Positions 25,358 to 34,410 of a stretch of 64,000 bases of DNA are shown one piece after another. The stretch is from Thermaerobacter marianensis DSM 12885 (GTDB taxonomy: Bacteria; Bacillota; Sulfobacillia; Thermaerobacterales; Thermaerobacteraceae), in the NCBI RefSeq assembly GCF_000184705.1, contig NC_014831.1, positions 806,001 through 870,000 of the forward strand, given 5' to 3'. Below the pieces are notes generated by a model that was not told the origin of the DNA, ran no database searches, and saw only the letters and a program-made list of their open reading frames with translations. Made by a program: the position numbers and the translations under genes. Within the stretch, counting starts at the first letter, position 1. Each line of letters begins with the position of its first letter.

Positions 25358-26215
25358 GTGGACCTCGGAACCGTTGCCGGCTTCGTCCTCGCCATCGCCG
25401 CCGTGCTCATCGCCAACGTGATGGAAGGCGGCGAGCTGCGCCAGTTGCTGAACCCGTCCGCCAGCCTGCTGGTCTTTGGCGGCACCCTGGGCGCCACGCT
25501 GGCCAGCGCCGGTCTGGCCAACGTGCGGCTGGTGCCCGCCGCCATCCTCTACGCCCTGCGGCCGCCGCGCCTGGAGCCGCGCCAGCTGATCGAGAAGATG
25601 GTCCAGCTGGCCCAGCAGGCCCGCCGCGAGGGTCTCCTCTCCCTGGAGGAAGAGCGCAAGAACCTGGACGACCCCTTCTTCGCCAAGGGCCTGCAGTTCG
25701 TCATCGACGGCGCCGACCCCGAGATGGTGGAAGAGGTGATGGCCAACGCCATCGAGGCCGAGCAGCGCCACCACCTGGTGGCGGCGGGGGTGCTGGAGAC
25801 CGCGGGCGGCTACGCCCCCACCATGGGCATCATCGGCACCGTGCTGGGCCTGATCCACGTGCTGGGCAACCTGGAAGACACCTCGAAGCTGGGGCCCGCC
25901 ATCGCCGTCGCCTTCATGGCCACCTTCTACGGCATCGCCACCGCCAACCTGCTCTGGCTGCCCCTGGCCAACAAGATCAAGGCCAACGTCCAGGCGGAGA
26001 CCGAGGTCCGGCGCATGGTGGTGGAAGGGGTCCTCTCCATTCAGAGGGGCGACAACCCGATGATCGTCCGCGAGAAGCTGGAGGCCTTCCTGGCCGCCGA
26101 CGGCGGCAAGGGCGGCGCCGGGGCGGCGGAGGGCGCCTCGGGGGCGGGTGGCGCCGGAGCCGGCGGCACGGGAACCCGGGGCGCGGGCGCCCGGGTGGCC
26201 GGGGTGGGTGACTGA
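25358..26215 (+). CDS. motA: Flagellar motor stator protein MotA
   Basis: A 285-residue membrane protein with four helices. Marks: the N-terminal VAGFVLAIAAVLIANVMEGG, NPSASLLVFGGTLGATL, the cytoplasmic loop with RREGLLSLEEERKNLDDPFFAKGLQFVIDG (charged residues that contact FliG), ETAGGYAPTMGIIGTVLGLI and FYGIATANLLWLPLANKIK. The last 40 residues are Gly/Ala-rich and not conserved in the family. Start GTG at 25358. Its stop overlaps the motB start. With MotB it forms the proton channel that drives flagellar rotation. Confidence 0.92.
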   Translation: MDLGTVAGFVLAIAAVLIANVMEGGELRQLLNPSASLLVFGGTLGATLASAGLANVRLVPAAILYALRPPRLEPRQLIEKMVQLAQQARREGLLSLEEERKNLDDPFFAKGLQFVIDGADPEMVEEVMANAIEAEQRHHLVAAGVLETAGGYAPTMGIIGTVLGLIHVLGNLEDTSKLGPAIAVAFMATFYGIATANLLWLPLANKIKANVQAETEVRRMVVEGVLSIQRGDNPMIVREKLEAFLAADGGKGGAGAAEGASGAGGAGAGGTGTRGAGARVAGVGD

Positions 26216-27246
26216 TGGCCGGGCTCCGCGGGTTCGGCAGCGGCTTCGGCGGCGAGCGGGAAGGCTGGGATGGCCGCGACGGCCTGGGCGCCGGCGCCGG
26301 TTCGTCCGGACGAACCGGCCGCCGGCGGGCGGGCCGGGGCCTGGCAAGAGCCGGCGGCGCGGGTGGCCCGGGCGGCGGCCATGGGGGCGGCCACGGCGGC
26401 GGGGGCGGGCACGAGGGCGCCGGTTCCATGCGCTGGCTGCTCACCTACGCCGACCTCATCACGCTGCTGCTGGCGTTCTTCGTCGTCATGTACGCCATGT
26501 CCGAGGTCAACGCCACCCGCTACCGGGCCCTGGCGGCGTCCCTGCGGGCCGCCTTCGCCACCGCCGGCGAGGCGCTGATCGACACCAAGGGGATCTCCCC
26601 CGACGCCCGCAAGGTGCTGGACGGGCTGAACCAGGACACCGGCCAGCCCTTCCCGCCGTCCACCGCCCCGGGGACGAACCCGGCCCCCGAGGAGAACCCG
26701 GGCGGCCAGGGGGAGGGCCCGGGGCGCCTTCCGGTCGTCACCGGCCCGCCCGGCGAGGAAGAGCGCCTCCGGGACCTGGTGGACCAGGTCAACGCCGCCT
26801 TGCGGGATGCGGGCCTGGGCGGCCGGGCCTCCGCCCAGCTGACCGACCGGGGCGTGGCCATCATCTTCGAGGACCAGGTCTTCTTTGACCTGGGCCGGGC
26901 GGACCTGCGCCCGGAAGGGCGGGAGCTCTTGCGCCGCCTGGCGCCGATCCTCGCCAGGGTCCCCGGCACCATCCTGGTGGAGGGGCATACCGACAACCTG
27001 CCCATCCATAGCGACCGCTTCCCGTCCAACTGGGAGCTCTCCACGGCCCGGGCCACCACCGTCGTCCGCTTCCTGGCCGAACAGGCGGGCCTCGATCCCC
27101 GCCGCCTGGCCGCCGCCGGGTACGGGGAGTGGCGGCCGCGGTTCCCCAATACCAGCGAGGCCAACCGGGCCCGCAACCGGCGCGTGGAGATCGTGGTGCT
27201 GCGCCAGAGCCTTGACCCGACGGCGCGGGCCGGCGTCACCCGCTGA
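26215..27246 (+). CDS. motB: Flagellar motor stator protein MotB with OmpA domain
   Basis: A 343-residue protein. A Gly/Arg/His-rich N-terminal tail of about 70 residues is longer than usual. It is followed by the single MotB helix SMRWLLTYADLITLLLAFFVV, with the proton-carrying Asp in YADLITL. A linker and a C-terminal OmpA-like peptidoglycan-binding domain follow (FFDLGRADLRPEGRELL, ILVEGHTDNLPI, NWELSTARATTVVRFL, RNRRVEIVVL). The ATG overlaps the motA TGA by one base. The Gly-rich tail may occupy the cytoplasmic entry of the stator. Confidence 0.92.
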   Translation: MAGLRGFGSGFGGEREGWDGRDGLGAGAGSSGRTGRRRAGRGLARAGGAGGPGGGHGGGHGGGGGHEGAGSMRWLLTYADLITLLLAFFVVMYAMSEVNATRYRALAASLRAAFATAGEALIDTKGISPDARKVLDGLNQDTGQPFPPSTAPGTNPAPEENPGGQGEGPGRLPVVTGPPGEEERLRDLVDQVNAALRDAGLGGRASAQLTDRGVAIIFEDQVFFDLGRADLRPEGRELLRRLAPILARVPGTILVEGHTDNLPIHSDRFPSNWELSTARATTVVRFLAEQAGLDPRRLAAAGYGEWRPRFPNTSEANRARNRRVEIVVLRQSLDPTARAGVTR

Positions 27247-27424
27247 GTGCGTGGGATGGATCCCCGCGTCGACACCGGATGACAAGGATCGCGCGGCGGA
27301 AATGAGACCTGGGTCCCACTTCGGTCCAGATGAAGTTTGATAGCGGCAGAAGTTACACTCGTTGACGGGAGCAGCTCCATAACGGTTGACCTGATCAGGA
27401 TGGATCCCTAGCAGGGGGTTGCCG

Positions 27425-28045
27425 GTGGGCAGAACGCCAGTGCGGATGCAAGGCGACGAGATTCGGTACCTGGTGGCGGTGTTGCGACGCCACGATCTCC
27501 CCACACTTCGCCATAGTCAACGCGTCGCGTCCCTGGCCCGCGGCATCGCCCGGCTTTTGGGGTGGGATCGCGACAGCCTGCAGATGTTGACCGTCGCCGG
27601 CTTGCTCCACGACGTGGGCAAGCTGGCGGTGGACCCGGCGATCCTGAACAAGCCGGGCCGGTTGACCGATGAAGAATGGGAGGCCATCCGCCGGCACCCC
27701 GTCGTGAGTGAGGAGCTGGTATTGCGGGCCACCGGCTCCTCCCGGATCGCCGCCTGGGTGCGGTCTCACCACGAGCGCTGGGACGGTGGCGGGTATCCCG
27801 ACGGCTTGAGCGGTACCGCGATCCCGCTGGCATCGCGGTTGCTAGCGCTGGCGGACGCCTTCGACGCGATGACGGAAGGGAGGCCGTACCACCTGCAGCC
27901 GCTCACGGTGGATGCGGCCCTCGCGGAGATCGATCGCCAGTCGGCGCGCCAATTCGACCCGGAGCTGGCGCCCTTGTTCATCGCCATGATCCGGGCCAGA
28001 CCGCCGCTGCCGGGCGATCTTCCCCGCCAGTGGCCACCCCAGTAG
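27425..28045 (+). CDS. HD-GYP domain protein (probable cyclic-di-GMP phosphodiesterase)
   Basis: A 206-residue stand-alone HD-GYP protein. The metal-binding motif HDVGK is in VAGLLHDVGKLAVD and the GYP motif in SHHERWDGGGYPDGLSG; other conserved parts are RHPVVSEELV, PLASRLLALADAFDAMT and RPYH. There is no receiver or sensor domain, so input must come from a partner. Start GTG at 27425 follows a GGGGG site; a TTG two codons earlier is possible. Between motAB and the partner-switching operon, a role in motility or biofilm choice is likely, but substrate and output are not shown by sequence. Confidence 0.85.
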   Translation: MGRTPVRMQGDEIRYLVAVLRRHDLPTLRHSQRVASLARGIARLLGWDRDSLQMLTVAGLLHDVGKLAVDPAILNKPGRLTDEEWEAIRRHPVVSEELVLRATGSSRIAAWVRSHHERWDGGGYPDGLSGTAIPLASRLLALADAFDAMTEGRPYHLQPLTVDAALAEIDRQSARQFDPELAPLFIAMIRARPPLPGDLPRQWPPQ

Positions 28046-28207
28046 CCGCCCCCAGGGCCCCGGGTCCGTGGACATCGCGGCAGCCTCGTAGGGGCCGTTC
28101 CACGGGCCGTTCAGGTGAGGATGGTTGATGGGTGGGAAAGTGGAGTCTTGCCGCGTCCCCGGAATGCCGGGGCGCGGCAGAAGGATCCGCTGGAAAGGGG
28201 GGCGAAG

Positions 28208-28453
28208 ATGAAGCGCTTCGCCAAGTGGCTGGCCGGCGCCGGCCTGGCGGTCTACCTGCTGGCGGGCTTCGCCGGTACGAGCGAGGCCAAGCAGGTGTCG
28301 TCGCCCTGGCGGCCGACCTTCGGCAGCCCGGTGAACTTCTACCAGATCCAGGTGGACAAGGGCACGCCGGCGGCCACAGTGGTCCAGCCCATCCACGCGC
28401 GCCAGGAGGCGCGCTGGCCCGCTGCGGCGGACAACGCCGGTCCCAAGAAGTGA
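28208..28453 (+). CDS. Small secreted protein, function unknown
   Basis: An 81-residue protein. MKRFAKWLAGAGLAVYLLAGF followed by AGTSEAKQ is a signal peptide with a likely cleavage at T-S-E-A. The mature part (about 55 residues) contains SPVNFYQIQVDKGTPAATVVQP and a Lys end, with no Cys. The ATG follows AAAGGGGGGCG. It has its own strong terminator. I do not recognise the family. Confidence 0.7.
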   Translation: MKRFAKWLAGAGLAVYLLAGFAGTSEAKQVSSPWRPTFGSPVNFYQIQVDKGTPAATVVQPIHARQEARWPAAADNAGPKK

Positions 28454-28460
28454 CGGCGGA

Positions 28461-28492
28461 GGGTGGGGCCGCGGGAGGCCCCACCCTTGTCA
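28461..28492 (+). terminator. Rho-independent-type terminator after the small secreted protein
   Basis: Perfect 10-base arms GGGTGGGGCC (28461-28470) and GGCCCCACCC (28477-28486) with a 6-base loop, followed by TTGTCATGT. It separates the small secreted gene from the SpoIIE-type operon. Confidence 0.75.
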
Positions 28493-28518
28493 TGTCTCGA
28501 CGTCCAACGTGATTCCCC

Positions 28519-31017
28519 ATGGGAGACCCTAGGAACCGCCTTGGAACCCCGGAGGCCCTTCGCCAAGCGGAGCGAAGCGCCCATTTCGCCGCCTTCCGCC
28601 GCCTCATCGACCGCGGCATTGCGGCCCTGGAGGCCCGCGACGCCCTGGCGGCCATCGAGCATTTCACCGCTGCCTACGACTTGGCCGTGGCGTGGCGTTT
28701 TGGAGACGACGTTGTTTACGGCACCCTCTTGAACTTGTCCATTGCCCGCCGCCTGGCCGGAGATTATGAAGGGGCGCTCCATGCGTTGGAGCGGGCCCTG
28801 GCACTTGACGATCTGACGGTGGCGCAGCGGGCTGCTTTGTGGAACGAGATGGGCGTCTTTCACAGCGAACGTGGGAATTATCGCAAGGCCGCGTTCTGCG
28901 GTATTCGGGCCTACCGGCTGGCCGCGGGGTCGGCCTCCGATCCCAACCTGTGCGCCGAAGTTGCCGGCAACGTGGTGGATTCCTACCTGCATCTGGGCGC
29001 TCCCGAGCAGGCTGTCCGGTGGGCGGCCCGGGCCGCCTGGCATGCCCGGCGCGCTACGCCGTGGAGGAGGCAGCACGTGGCTGTGCAAACGGTGGCCGCG
29101 TGCCTGGCGACGGGCCGACTGCGCTTGGCAGAACGGATCCTGCGCCGCCTGGAAATGGAATCATTGGACCCGGACTTCATCAGCCAATTCCTGCGCCTGC
29201 GGGCCGAGTGGTGGTTCCGGACGGGGGACCGCCGGCAGGCCCTGGCCTGGGCCGCCCGGGCCCTGGATGCGGCGGTCCGGGATATGAGCCCCGAGGACGT
29301 CGAAGACGCTTGCCGTGCCCTTGAGCGGTTCGGGGGCCAGTGTCCGAACCCCCACTGGGAGCGCCATCTGCTGGACGCCCTGCGGAGCCACCAGGAGCTC
29401 ATCGGCGCCTTCGCCCGGGCCTGCACGGATCTCGACCTGGGAGGGGAGCCGCAGATGGCCTTGGTCCTGGCCGGCCGGGACGGGCGGATCCTGCTCCGCG
29501 CCGGCGGGAATCAGGTCCTGGACCGCCTGGCGGAGCAGGGGTACGTGGCCGGCGCCGTGGTGGCCGAAGCGGAATGGGACGCCAAGTTTGCCCGGGCGGC
29601 CGTGGCGAGCTTCCGCAACCGTTCCCATGCCCCCAACCCCGACCGCGCCATCGAACGCGACATCGAAGGCTACGTGCTCGTATGGCCTCCCCTGCCCACG
29701 CTGGCGCAAGCCATCGCCACTCTGACCGCCCGCATGCACGCCGACGAAAACGCCGCCCGGTTGCAGGCCGACAACCAGCAGGCCCTGGCCAAGCTCTCGG
29801 CTTTCCATGACGCCGCCCTGGCCCTGGGCGGCCCCCTGGAGACGGGGGAGGTTGTGACCCGACTGCTGGCCTTGACCCAGCAATTGAGCCACAGCGACGG
29901 CGTGGCGCTGTTGTTCACTGACCCCGCCCGGGGGACGTGGGCCGAAGGCCTGGACGGCGAGGCGCTGCGCCGCTCGCGCGCATTCCAGACGACGGCGGAG
30001 AAGGGGCGGCCGCAGCGCCTGATCCGGGACGATCCCCGGGCCCGGGACGACCTGCAGCAGCTCGGGGTGGCCTCCCTGATCGCGGTCCCCGTCTACTTCG
30101 GCGGCACCGAGTGCGGGGCGGTCCTGGCGGCGGCCCGCCTGGCGGGTGCGCCCTTCAGCGAAGAGGACCTGGAGCTGGTGAGCTTCATCAGCAAGCAGTT
30201 CGGCCTGGCTCTCGAGAACGCCGCCCTGCGGGACGACCTCAGCCGCCGGCTGGAAGCCCTGACCCGCGACCTGCGCATCGCCCGCCGGCTCCAGCAGGCC
30301 TTCATGCCCGGGGGCGTGATCCGGGAAGACGGCGTGGTCCTCACCGGCATGAGCGTGCCGGCCAAGTACGTGGGCGGCGACGTGTACGACATCACGCACT
30401 TTCCCGACGGTTCCTGGCGTGTCGCCGTCGGTGACGTCATGGGCAAGGGCGTCGGGGCGGCCATGCTGGGCTCCATCTTGCTGGTTCGCCTGCGCGAGAC
30501 CTGGGCGAGGGAGCCCTTCGGCCCGGACCTGGTGCGACATCTGGATGAAATTGTCGCTCCGGACTTGCGCCGGGGCCGCGCTCTCGCTACGCTCCTCCTA
30601 GCCCTGTACTGCCCGCGGAATCGCCAGCTGCGGGTGCTGACGGCGGGGCACGACGGTCCCGTTCTCTGGCGCGGCGGCTCGTGGCATCCCGTGACCCGGG
30701 GCGGCGGGACGGCCCTCGGGCTGCTGCCGGGGTACGGAACGGTGGCCGAGGCCACGCTGCCGGTCCAGCCGGGCGACGTGGTCCTGTTCTACTCCGACGG
30801 TTTCGCGGAAATCCTGCTGGACCGCAGGGGGGTCAGCGCCAGCCGGGAAGTCGCGGACGCCTTGCTGCGTCATGGCTTGAAGCCTTCCGCAGGGGACGCC
30901 CAGGCTCTGCTGGACCAGATCAGGGGGCTAACGGAAAACGGGGATCATCCCGATGATGTCACGGTGGTGGTGTTGGGTGTCCGTTCGCAGAGTGGCGGTG
31001 GAATTGATGCAACGTGA
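28519..31017 (+). CDS. SpoIIE-type PP2C phosphatase with TPR-like and GAF regions
   Basis: An 832-residue regulator. Residues about 30-290 are helical repeats of TPR type (AIEHFTAAYDLAVAW, DYEGALHALERALAL, NYRKAAFCGIRAYRL). Residues about 430-580 form a GAF-like sensor (GGPLETGEVVTRLLALTQ, GVASLIAVPVYFGG, SEEDLELVSFISKQFGLALENA). The C-terminal part (from about 590) is a SpoIIE/RsbU PP2C domain with VGGDVYDI, VAVGDVMGKGVGAAML, LTAGHDGPVLW, VLFYSDGFAEI and HPDDVTVVVL, including the metal-binding Asp residues. It would dephosphorylate an anti-anti-sigma protein such as the STAS protein two genes on. Its end overlaps the next start. Confidence 0.88.
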   Translation: MGDPRNRLGTPEALRQAERSAHFAAFRRLIDRGIAALEARDALAAIEHFTAAYDLAVAWRFGDDVVYGTLLNLSIARRLAGDYEGALHALERALALDDLTVAQRAALWNEMGVFHSERGNYRKAAFCGIRAYRLAAGSASDPNLCAEVAGNVVDSYLHLGAPEQAVRWAARAAWHARRATPWRRQHVAVQTVAACLATGRLRLAERILRRLEMESLDPDFISQFLRLRAEWWFRTGDRRQALAWAARALDAAVRDMSPEDVEDACRALERFGGQCPNPHWERHLLDALRSHQELIGAFARACTDLDLGGEPQMALVLAGRDGRILLRAGGNQVLDRLAEQGYVAGAVVAEAEWDAKFARAAVASFRNRSHAPNPDRAIERDIEGYVLVWPPLPTLAQAIATLTARMHADENAARLQADNQQALAKLSAFHDAALALGGPLETGEVVTRLLALTQQLSHSDGVALLFTDPARGTWAEGLDGEALRRSRAFQTTAEKGRPQRLIRDDPRARDDLQQLGVASLIAVPVYFGGTECGAVLAAARLAGAPFSEEDLELVSFISKQFGLALENAALRDDLSRRLEALTRDLRIARRLQQAFMPGGVIREDGVVLTGMSVPAKYVGGDVYDITHFPDGSWRVAVGDVMGKGVGAAMLGSILLVRLRETWAREPFGPDLVRHLDEIVAPDLRRGRALATLLLALYCPRNRQLRVLTAGHDGPVLWRGGSWHPVTRGGGTALGLLPGYGTVAEATLPVQPGDVVLFYSDGFAEILLDRRGVSASREVADALLRHGLKPSAGDAQALLDQIRGLTENGDHPDDVTVVVLGVRSQSGGGIDAT

Positions 31018-31789
31018 TGTGGTGGCGGCGTGCTGCTGGCAGGACGGCGAGCGGGTGGTCTGGCTGTCCTTTGCGGAAGAGCAACGGGAGGGCAGCGGTG
31101 CTCCGGGCGACCCGGGCGCGGGAGCGGCTCGGCCGGAGACGGATGACGCGGGGCAGGCAGGGCGGCTGGACCGGCTGCACCAGGCGGACGAACCGCCCAA
31201 TCAGGACGACATGCAGGTGATCGTCCTGGGGAGCCGTCACCGGCTGGGCGTGTTCTACGGGAGGCGGGGCCGGGCGCTGACCGAGGCACAAAAGGCCCTG
31301 CTGGCGGCCCTGGCGGACGGCCGCCTGAAGGTGGAGGCGGCGGCGGGTGATATGGGAAAAGATGGGTTTATAGGGGGGGGGGGGGTAAAACTTTCCAAGC
31401 CCCGATTCTCGGCGAGGTTTCGCCGGCCGTCGGGCGTGGCCACCGCCCGCCGGCGGCTGCAGCAGGTGCTGGCCGAAGACGGCTTCGACCCCTCCCTCAT
31501 CCAGCGGGTGGTGCTGGCGTCCGCCGAAGCGATGAACAACGCCGTGCTCTACGCCGGGGGCGGCCGCATCGCCGTGTACGTCGACCCTGACGAGCTGAAT
31601 GTCGTGGTCACCGACGAGGGACCGGGCATCGCCTTCGACAAGCTGGCCCGCACGCTCCTGGAACCTCGCGACCGCAAGACCGTGGGGCGGGGCCACGGGT
31701 ACTGGCTCATGGTCACCCTCTCTGCCCAGTGCCGGGTCTTCTCAGGACCCGGAGGAACCCGTGTCGAACTCGTCTTCGAACTCTCGTAG
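31007..31789 (+). CDS. HATPase-fold serine kinase/anti-sigma-type protein with G13 tract
   Basis: A 260-residue protein. The N-terminal 120 residues are an unrecognised domain with an Asp/Glu-rich loop. The C-terminal 110 residues are an RsbW/SpoIIAB-like ATPase: ASAEAMNNAVLYA (N box), VVTDEGPGIAF (G1 box), VGRGHGYWLMVTL (G2 box). Such kinases phosphorylate the STAS partner and release or bind a sigma factor. Between the two domains a run of thirteen G (31373-31385) encodes four Gly. Loss of one G would place a TAA directly after the run. The ATG at 31007 overlaps the phosphatase stop. Confidence 0.82.
   Translation: MQRDVVAACCWQDGERVVWLSFAEEQREGSGAPGDPGAGAARPETDDAGQAGRLDRLHQADEPPNQDDMQVIVLGSRHRLGVFYGRRGRALTEAQKALLAALADGRLKVEAAAGDMGKDGFIGGGGVKLSKPRFSARFRRPSGVATARRRLQQVLAEDGFDPSLIQRVVLASAEAMNNAVLYAGGGRIAVYVDPDELNVVVTDEGPGIAFDKLARTLLEPRDRKTVGRGHGYWLMVTLSAQCRVFSGPGGTRVELVFELS
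31373..31385 (+). repeat. Homopolymer of 13 G inside the kinase gene
   Basis: Thirteen consecutive G read as four Gly codons plus the first base of GTA. With 12 G the next codon is TAA; with 14 G the frame runs wrong for about 70 codons to a TGA. The surrounding 40 bases are AT-richer than the gene. Such tracts slip during replication and are typical of phase-variable loci. Confidence 0.85.
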
Positions 31790-31796
31790 CGGGGGG

Positions 31797-32138
31797 ATGG
31801 GTGTGGCCGATGAGGTCGTCCAGGTGGCCTCTCCGCAGGGGCTGAGTCTGGTGGTCACCTGTGACCTGGATTTCGAGCGTGCCGAACGGGTGGCCGAGGC
31901 CCTGGCGAGGTGCGACCGGGGTCCGGTGACGCTGGACCTGACCCGGTGCCAGTTCATCGACTCGACGGGCATCGGCGTCCTGGTCGACACCTTGCGCACC
32001 TACCAGGACCGGGGCATCGAGGTACGGGCCGTTCGGGTCCGCCCGTCAGTCTTTGAGGTGCTGGAGATCGTCGGCGCGGTCGACGTGTTCGGCCGGAACC
32101 TGTTCGCCATCGAGGACGGGACCATCGGGAGACCCTGA
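31797..32138 (+). CDS. STAS domain anti-anti-sigma factor
   Basis: A 113-residue single-domain STAS protein. TLDLTRCQFIDSTGIGVLVDTL contains D-S-T-G-I-G, the loop with the phosphorylatable Ser of SpoIIAA/RsbV proteins. RPSVFEVLEIVGAVDVF is the usual closing helix and strand. It would switch partners between the HATPase kinase encoded just upstream and a sigma factor, reset by the SpoIIE-type phosphatase. No sigma-factor gene is in the window. Starts at ATG 31797 or the GTG two codons on; 7 bases separate it from the kinase gene. Confidence 0.87.
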   Translation: MGVADEVVQVASPQGLSLVVTCDLDFERAERVAEALARCDRGPVTLDLTRCQFIDSTGIGVLVDTLRTYQDRGIEVRAVRVRPSVFEVLEIVGAVDVFGRNLFAIEDGTIGRP

Positions 32139-32153
32139 GCGGAGGCGGTTGCG

Positions 32154-34217
32154 GTGGGAACGCCCTCGGAGACGGTCGTGCTGGTGACCGCCAGGAGCGT
32201 CGACGATGCCATTGGCCGGGCTGCCCGCCTCGTCGGCCGACCCGCCGCGGGCGCCCGGGCGGAGGTGGTGGACCCCGGCCGCAGGGTGCTGTCGCGCTTC
32301 TTCCTGCGGCCGATGGTGGTCCGCGTCACCTTTCCCGATGAACCCCTCGTCGAGGAGACCGCGCCGCATGCTCGATCCCCCGGGCAAGAACCCCTCCAGG
32401 ACGGCGGCGGCCGCCGCGAACGGGAAGGCGGCGAGGCGCCGGCCGGCGCGCCCGTCACCCTGGAACGGCCCACCCTGGCCCGGGTGCGGAACGGCGCCCT
32501 CGAGATCCTGCCGGGCTCGTCCGAACAGCCGGCCATCCTGCGGCCCCACCGGGGCGTCACGTTGCGGGTCAACGGCGAGCCGGCGACCGGTCCCGTCACC
32601 GTGACCGCCGCGGACCGCGTCGAGGTGACGTTCACGGAGCCCGACCGGCCTGCGGACGACGAGGGCGAGCGGTACCGGATCCTGGTGGCCCGCGACGCCA
32701 TGAGCGCGGAGCTGGTCGTCCCCCTCCAGGAGGTCACCGTGTTGCGGGACACGGCGCCCGCGCCGGTGGTCGACCTGGAGCCCGTGACCGTCCTGCGCCC
32801 GCCCGCGGGGTTGACGGTGGAGGAGGTGCGGGCGGCCCTCCAGAGGGCGGGGGTGGTCCACGGTCTCGACCTAGAGGCGCTGGAGCAAGCGGTCCGGGAA
32901 GGCTCGCCGGCGCCCCGCATCGTGGCCCGGGGGACCCCGCCGGCGGACGGCCGGGACGGGCGGTTCCGTCCCCTGGTGCCCGCGGAACCGCGGCAGGCCC
33001 GGGACGATGAGGCCCGGCGGCGGGATCCCCGCGACCATTACCCGGTGGTCTCCGTCCGGGAGGGGGCCACCCTGGGTTTCCTCGAGCCGCCCACGCCGGG
33101 TGAGCCGGGTCGCGACGTGCTGGGCCGGGAGATTGCGCCCCGCCTCGGGCGGGCAATCCGGGTGATCTGTGGCCCCGGCGTCGTCCGCACCGGCACCCCG
33201 GACGGGCGGGAGGAATTCCGCGCCGTGCGGCCGGGCCGGCCGGTCTTCCAGAAGATCGGCCGGAACGCCTGGAACGTGGACGTGGTGCCCCTGCTGGTCC
33301 ATGAGGGGGATGTGGACGCAGAATCCGGCCACGTGCGCTTCAAGGGCGACGTGGTGGTCACGGGCAACGTGCGGGAAGGGATGAAGGTGACCGCCACCGG
33401 CCGGATTCACGTCTACGGCTACGCCGACCGGGCGTACCTGCAGGCCGATGGCGACGTCCGGGTCGACGGCGGCGTCGTCCAGTCCCGGGTGGTGGCGGGG
33501 GCCCGGGTGGGGCTGTACGCCGACCTCAAGGCCGTCCTGCCGCCGCTGCGGCAGGGGGTCGAGCGGATCTTGGAGGCCATGCGGGTGGTGGAGGGGGCCG
33601 CTTCGTTCCAGCGGAAGGACATCGCCCGCTTCGGTCCCGGCCGGCTGGTCCGCCTGCTCATCGACATGAAGTTCGGGGACGTCCGGGCCAAGGCGCGGGC
33701 CGTGCACGAGCGGCTCAGCCAGTACGAGGGCGAGCTGGACTACGACGTGGAACGGCTCCGCCAGCCCGTGGAGGCCCTGGCCACGGGCGCCATCGAGGAC
33801 CGCTTCGACATCCAGGGGCTGTCCGCGGCTCTGAAGCAGGCCGAGGAATTCCTGGGCTGGTTCGACGGCGACGGCACGGCCAAGGCCATCATCGGTTACG
33901 CCCACAATGCCGAGGTGTTCGCGACCCGCCAGGTGGTGGTCGGGTCCGAGGGGACCTACCACGCGCGGATCGCGGCCCGGGACCGGGTGATCGTCCAGGG
34001 GGCGGTGGTGGGCGGGAGCGTGGAGGCCGCGCGGTCCATCACGGTCCTGGAAGCCGGCTCGCCCGCGTTGCCGTCCACGGTCCTGGCGGTGGGGGCCGGC
34101 GGCACCATCCGGGTCGGGTACGCCTACGAGAACGTCTGGCTCCGCGTCGGCCATGTCCAGCGCCGGCTCCGGGACGCGCAGCGGAACGTGCATGTTACGG
34201 CGTCGTCCTTCCGATGA
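32154..34217 (+). CDS. FapA/DUF342 family protein with Jag-N-like start
   Basis: A 687-residue cytoplasmic protein. The first 60 residues (VTARSVDDAIGRAARLVG, EVVDPGRRVLSRFFLRP) resemble the Jag N-terminal domain. The middle is a DUF342 core: VSVREGATLGFLEPPTPGEPGRDVLGREI, followed by repeating short strands (GDVVVTGNVREGMKVTATGRIHVYG, GDVRVDGGVVQSRVVAGARV) typical of its beta-helix, then a helical hairpin and a final strand set. Family members affect flagellar assembly or polar positioning (FapA). It starts 16 bases after the STAS gene, so it belongs to the partner-switching operon and may be its output or scaffold (inference). Confidence 0.82.
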   Translation: MGTPSETVVLVTARSVDDAIGRAARLVGRPAAGARAEVVDPGRRVLSRFFLRPMVVRVTFPDEPLVEETAPHARSPGQEPLQDGGGRREREGGEAPAGAPVTLERPTLARVRNGALEILPGSSEQPAILRPHRGVTLRVNGEPATGPVTVTAADRVEVTFTEPDRPADDEGERYRILVARDAMSAELVVPLQEVTVLRDTAPAPVVDLEPVTVLRPPAGLTVEEVRAALQRAGVVHGLDLEALEQAVREGSPAPRIVARGTPPADGRDGRFRPLVPAEPRQARDDEARRRDPRDHYPVVSVREGATLGFLEPPTPGEPGRDVLGREIAPRLGRAIRVICGPGVVRTGTPDGREEFRAVRPGRPVFQKIGRNAWNVDVVPLLVHEGDVDAESGHVRFKGDVVVTGNVREGMKVTATGRIHVYGYADRAYLQADGDVRVDGGVVQSRVVAGARVGLYADLKAVLPPLRQGVERILEAMRVVEGAASFQRKDIARFGPGRLVRLLIDMKFGDVRAKARAVHERLSQYEGELDYDVERLRQPVEALATGAIEDRFDIQGLSAALKQAEEFLGWFDGDGTAKAIIGYAHNAEVFATRQVVVGSEGTYHARIAARDRVIVQGAVVGGSVEAARSITVLEAGSPALPSTVLAVGAGGTIRVGYAYENVWLRVGHVQRRLRDAQRNVHVTASSFR

Positions 34218-34283
34218 AACCGTCCCATTGAACCTCTTGGACCACGCCCCACCGAACCATTCTGCTACAACGCTCCGCTACGA

Positions 34284-34316
34284 CGCCCCCCACGGGGGAC
34301 GCGCCCCGCGGGGGCG
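34284..34316 (+). terminator. GC-rich hairpin after the partner-switching operon
   Basis: Arms CGCCCCC (34284-34290) and GGGGGCG (34310-34316) with further internal pairing. It lies 67 bases after the FapA-like gene and about 95 before the second murJ start. No clear T run, so the role is uncertain. Confidence 0.4.
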
Positions 34317-34410
34317 ACGCCGTATCCCCCGGTCATGTTGTAAAGTGGGGGGTGGATCGTCCGGACGCGGGGCGCGGCCACCCGGCGCCCGGGTGGGGAG
34401 GCACGGAGTT

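Noticed and set aside
27247-27424. Possible cyclic-di-GMP riboswitch before the HD-GYP gene
   Set aside because: The GEMM-I core features (tetraloop, receptor and conserved A-rich segments) were looked for and not found.
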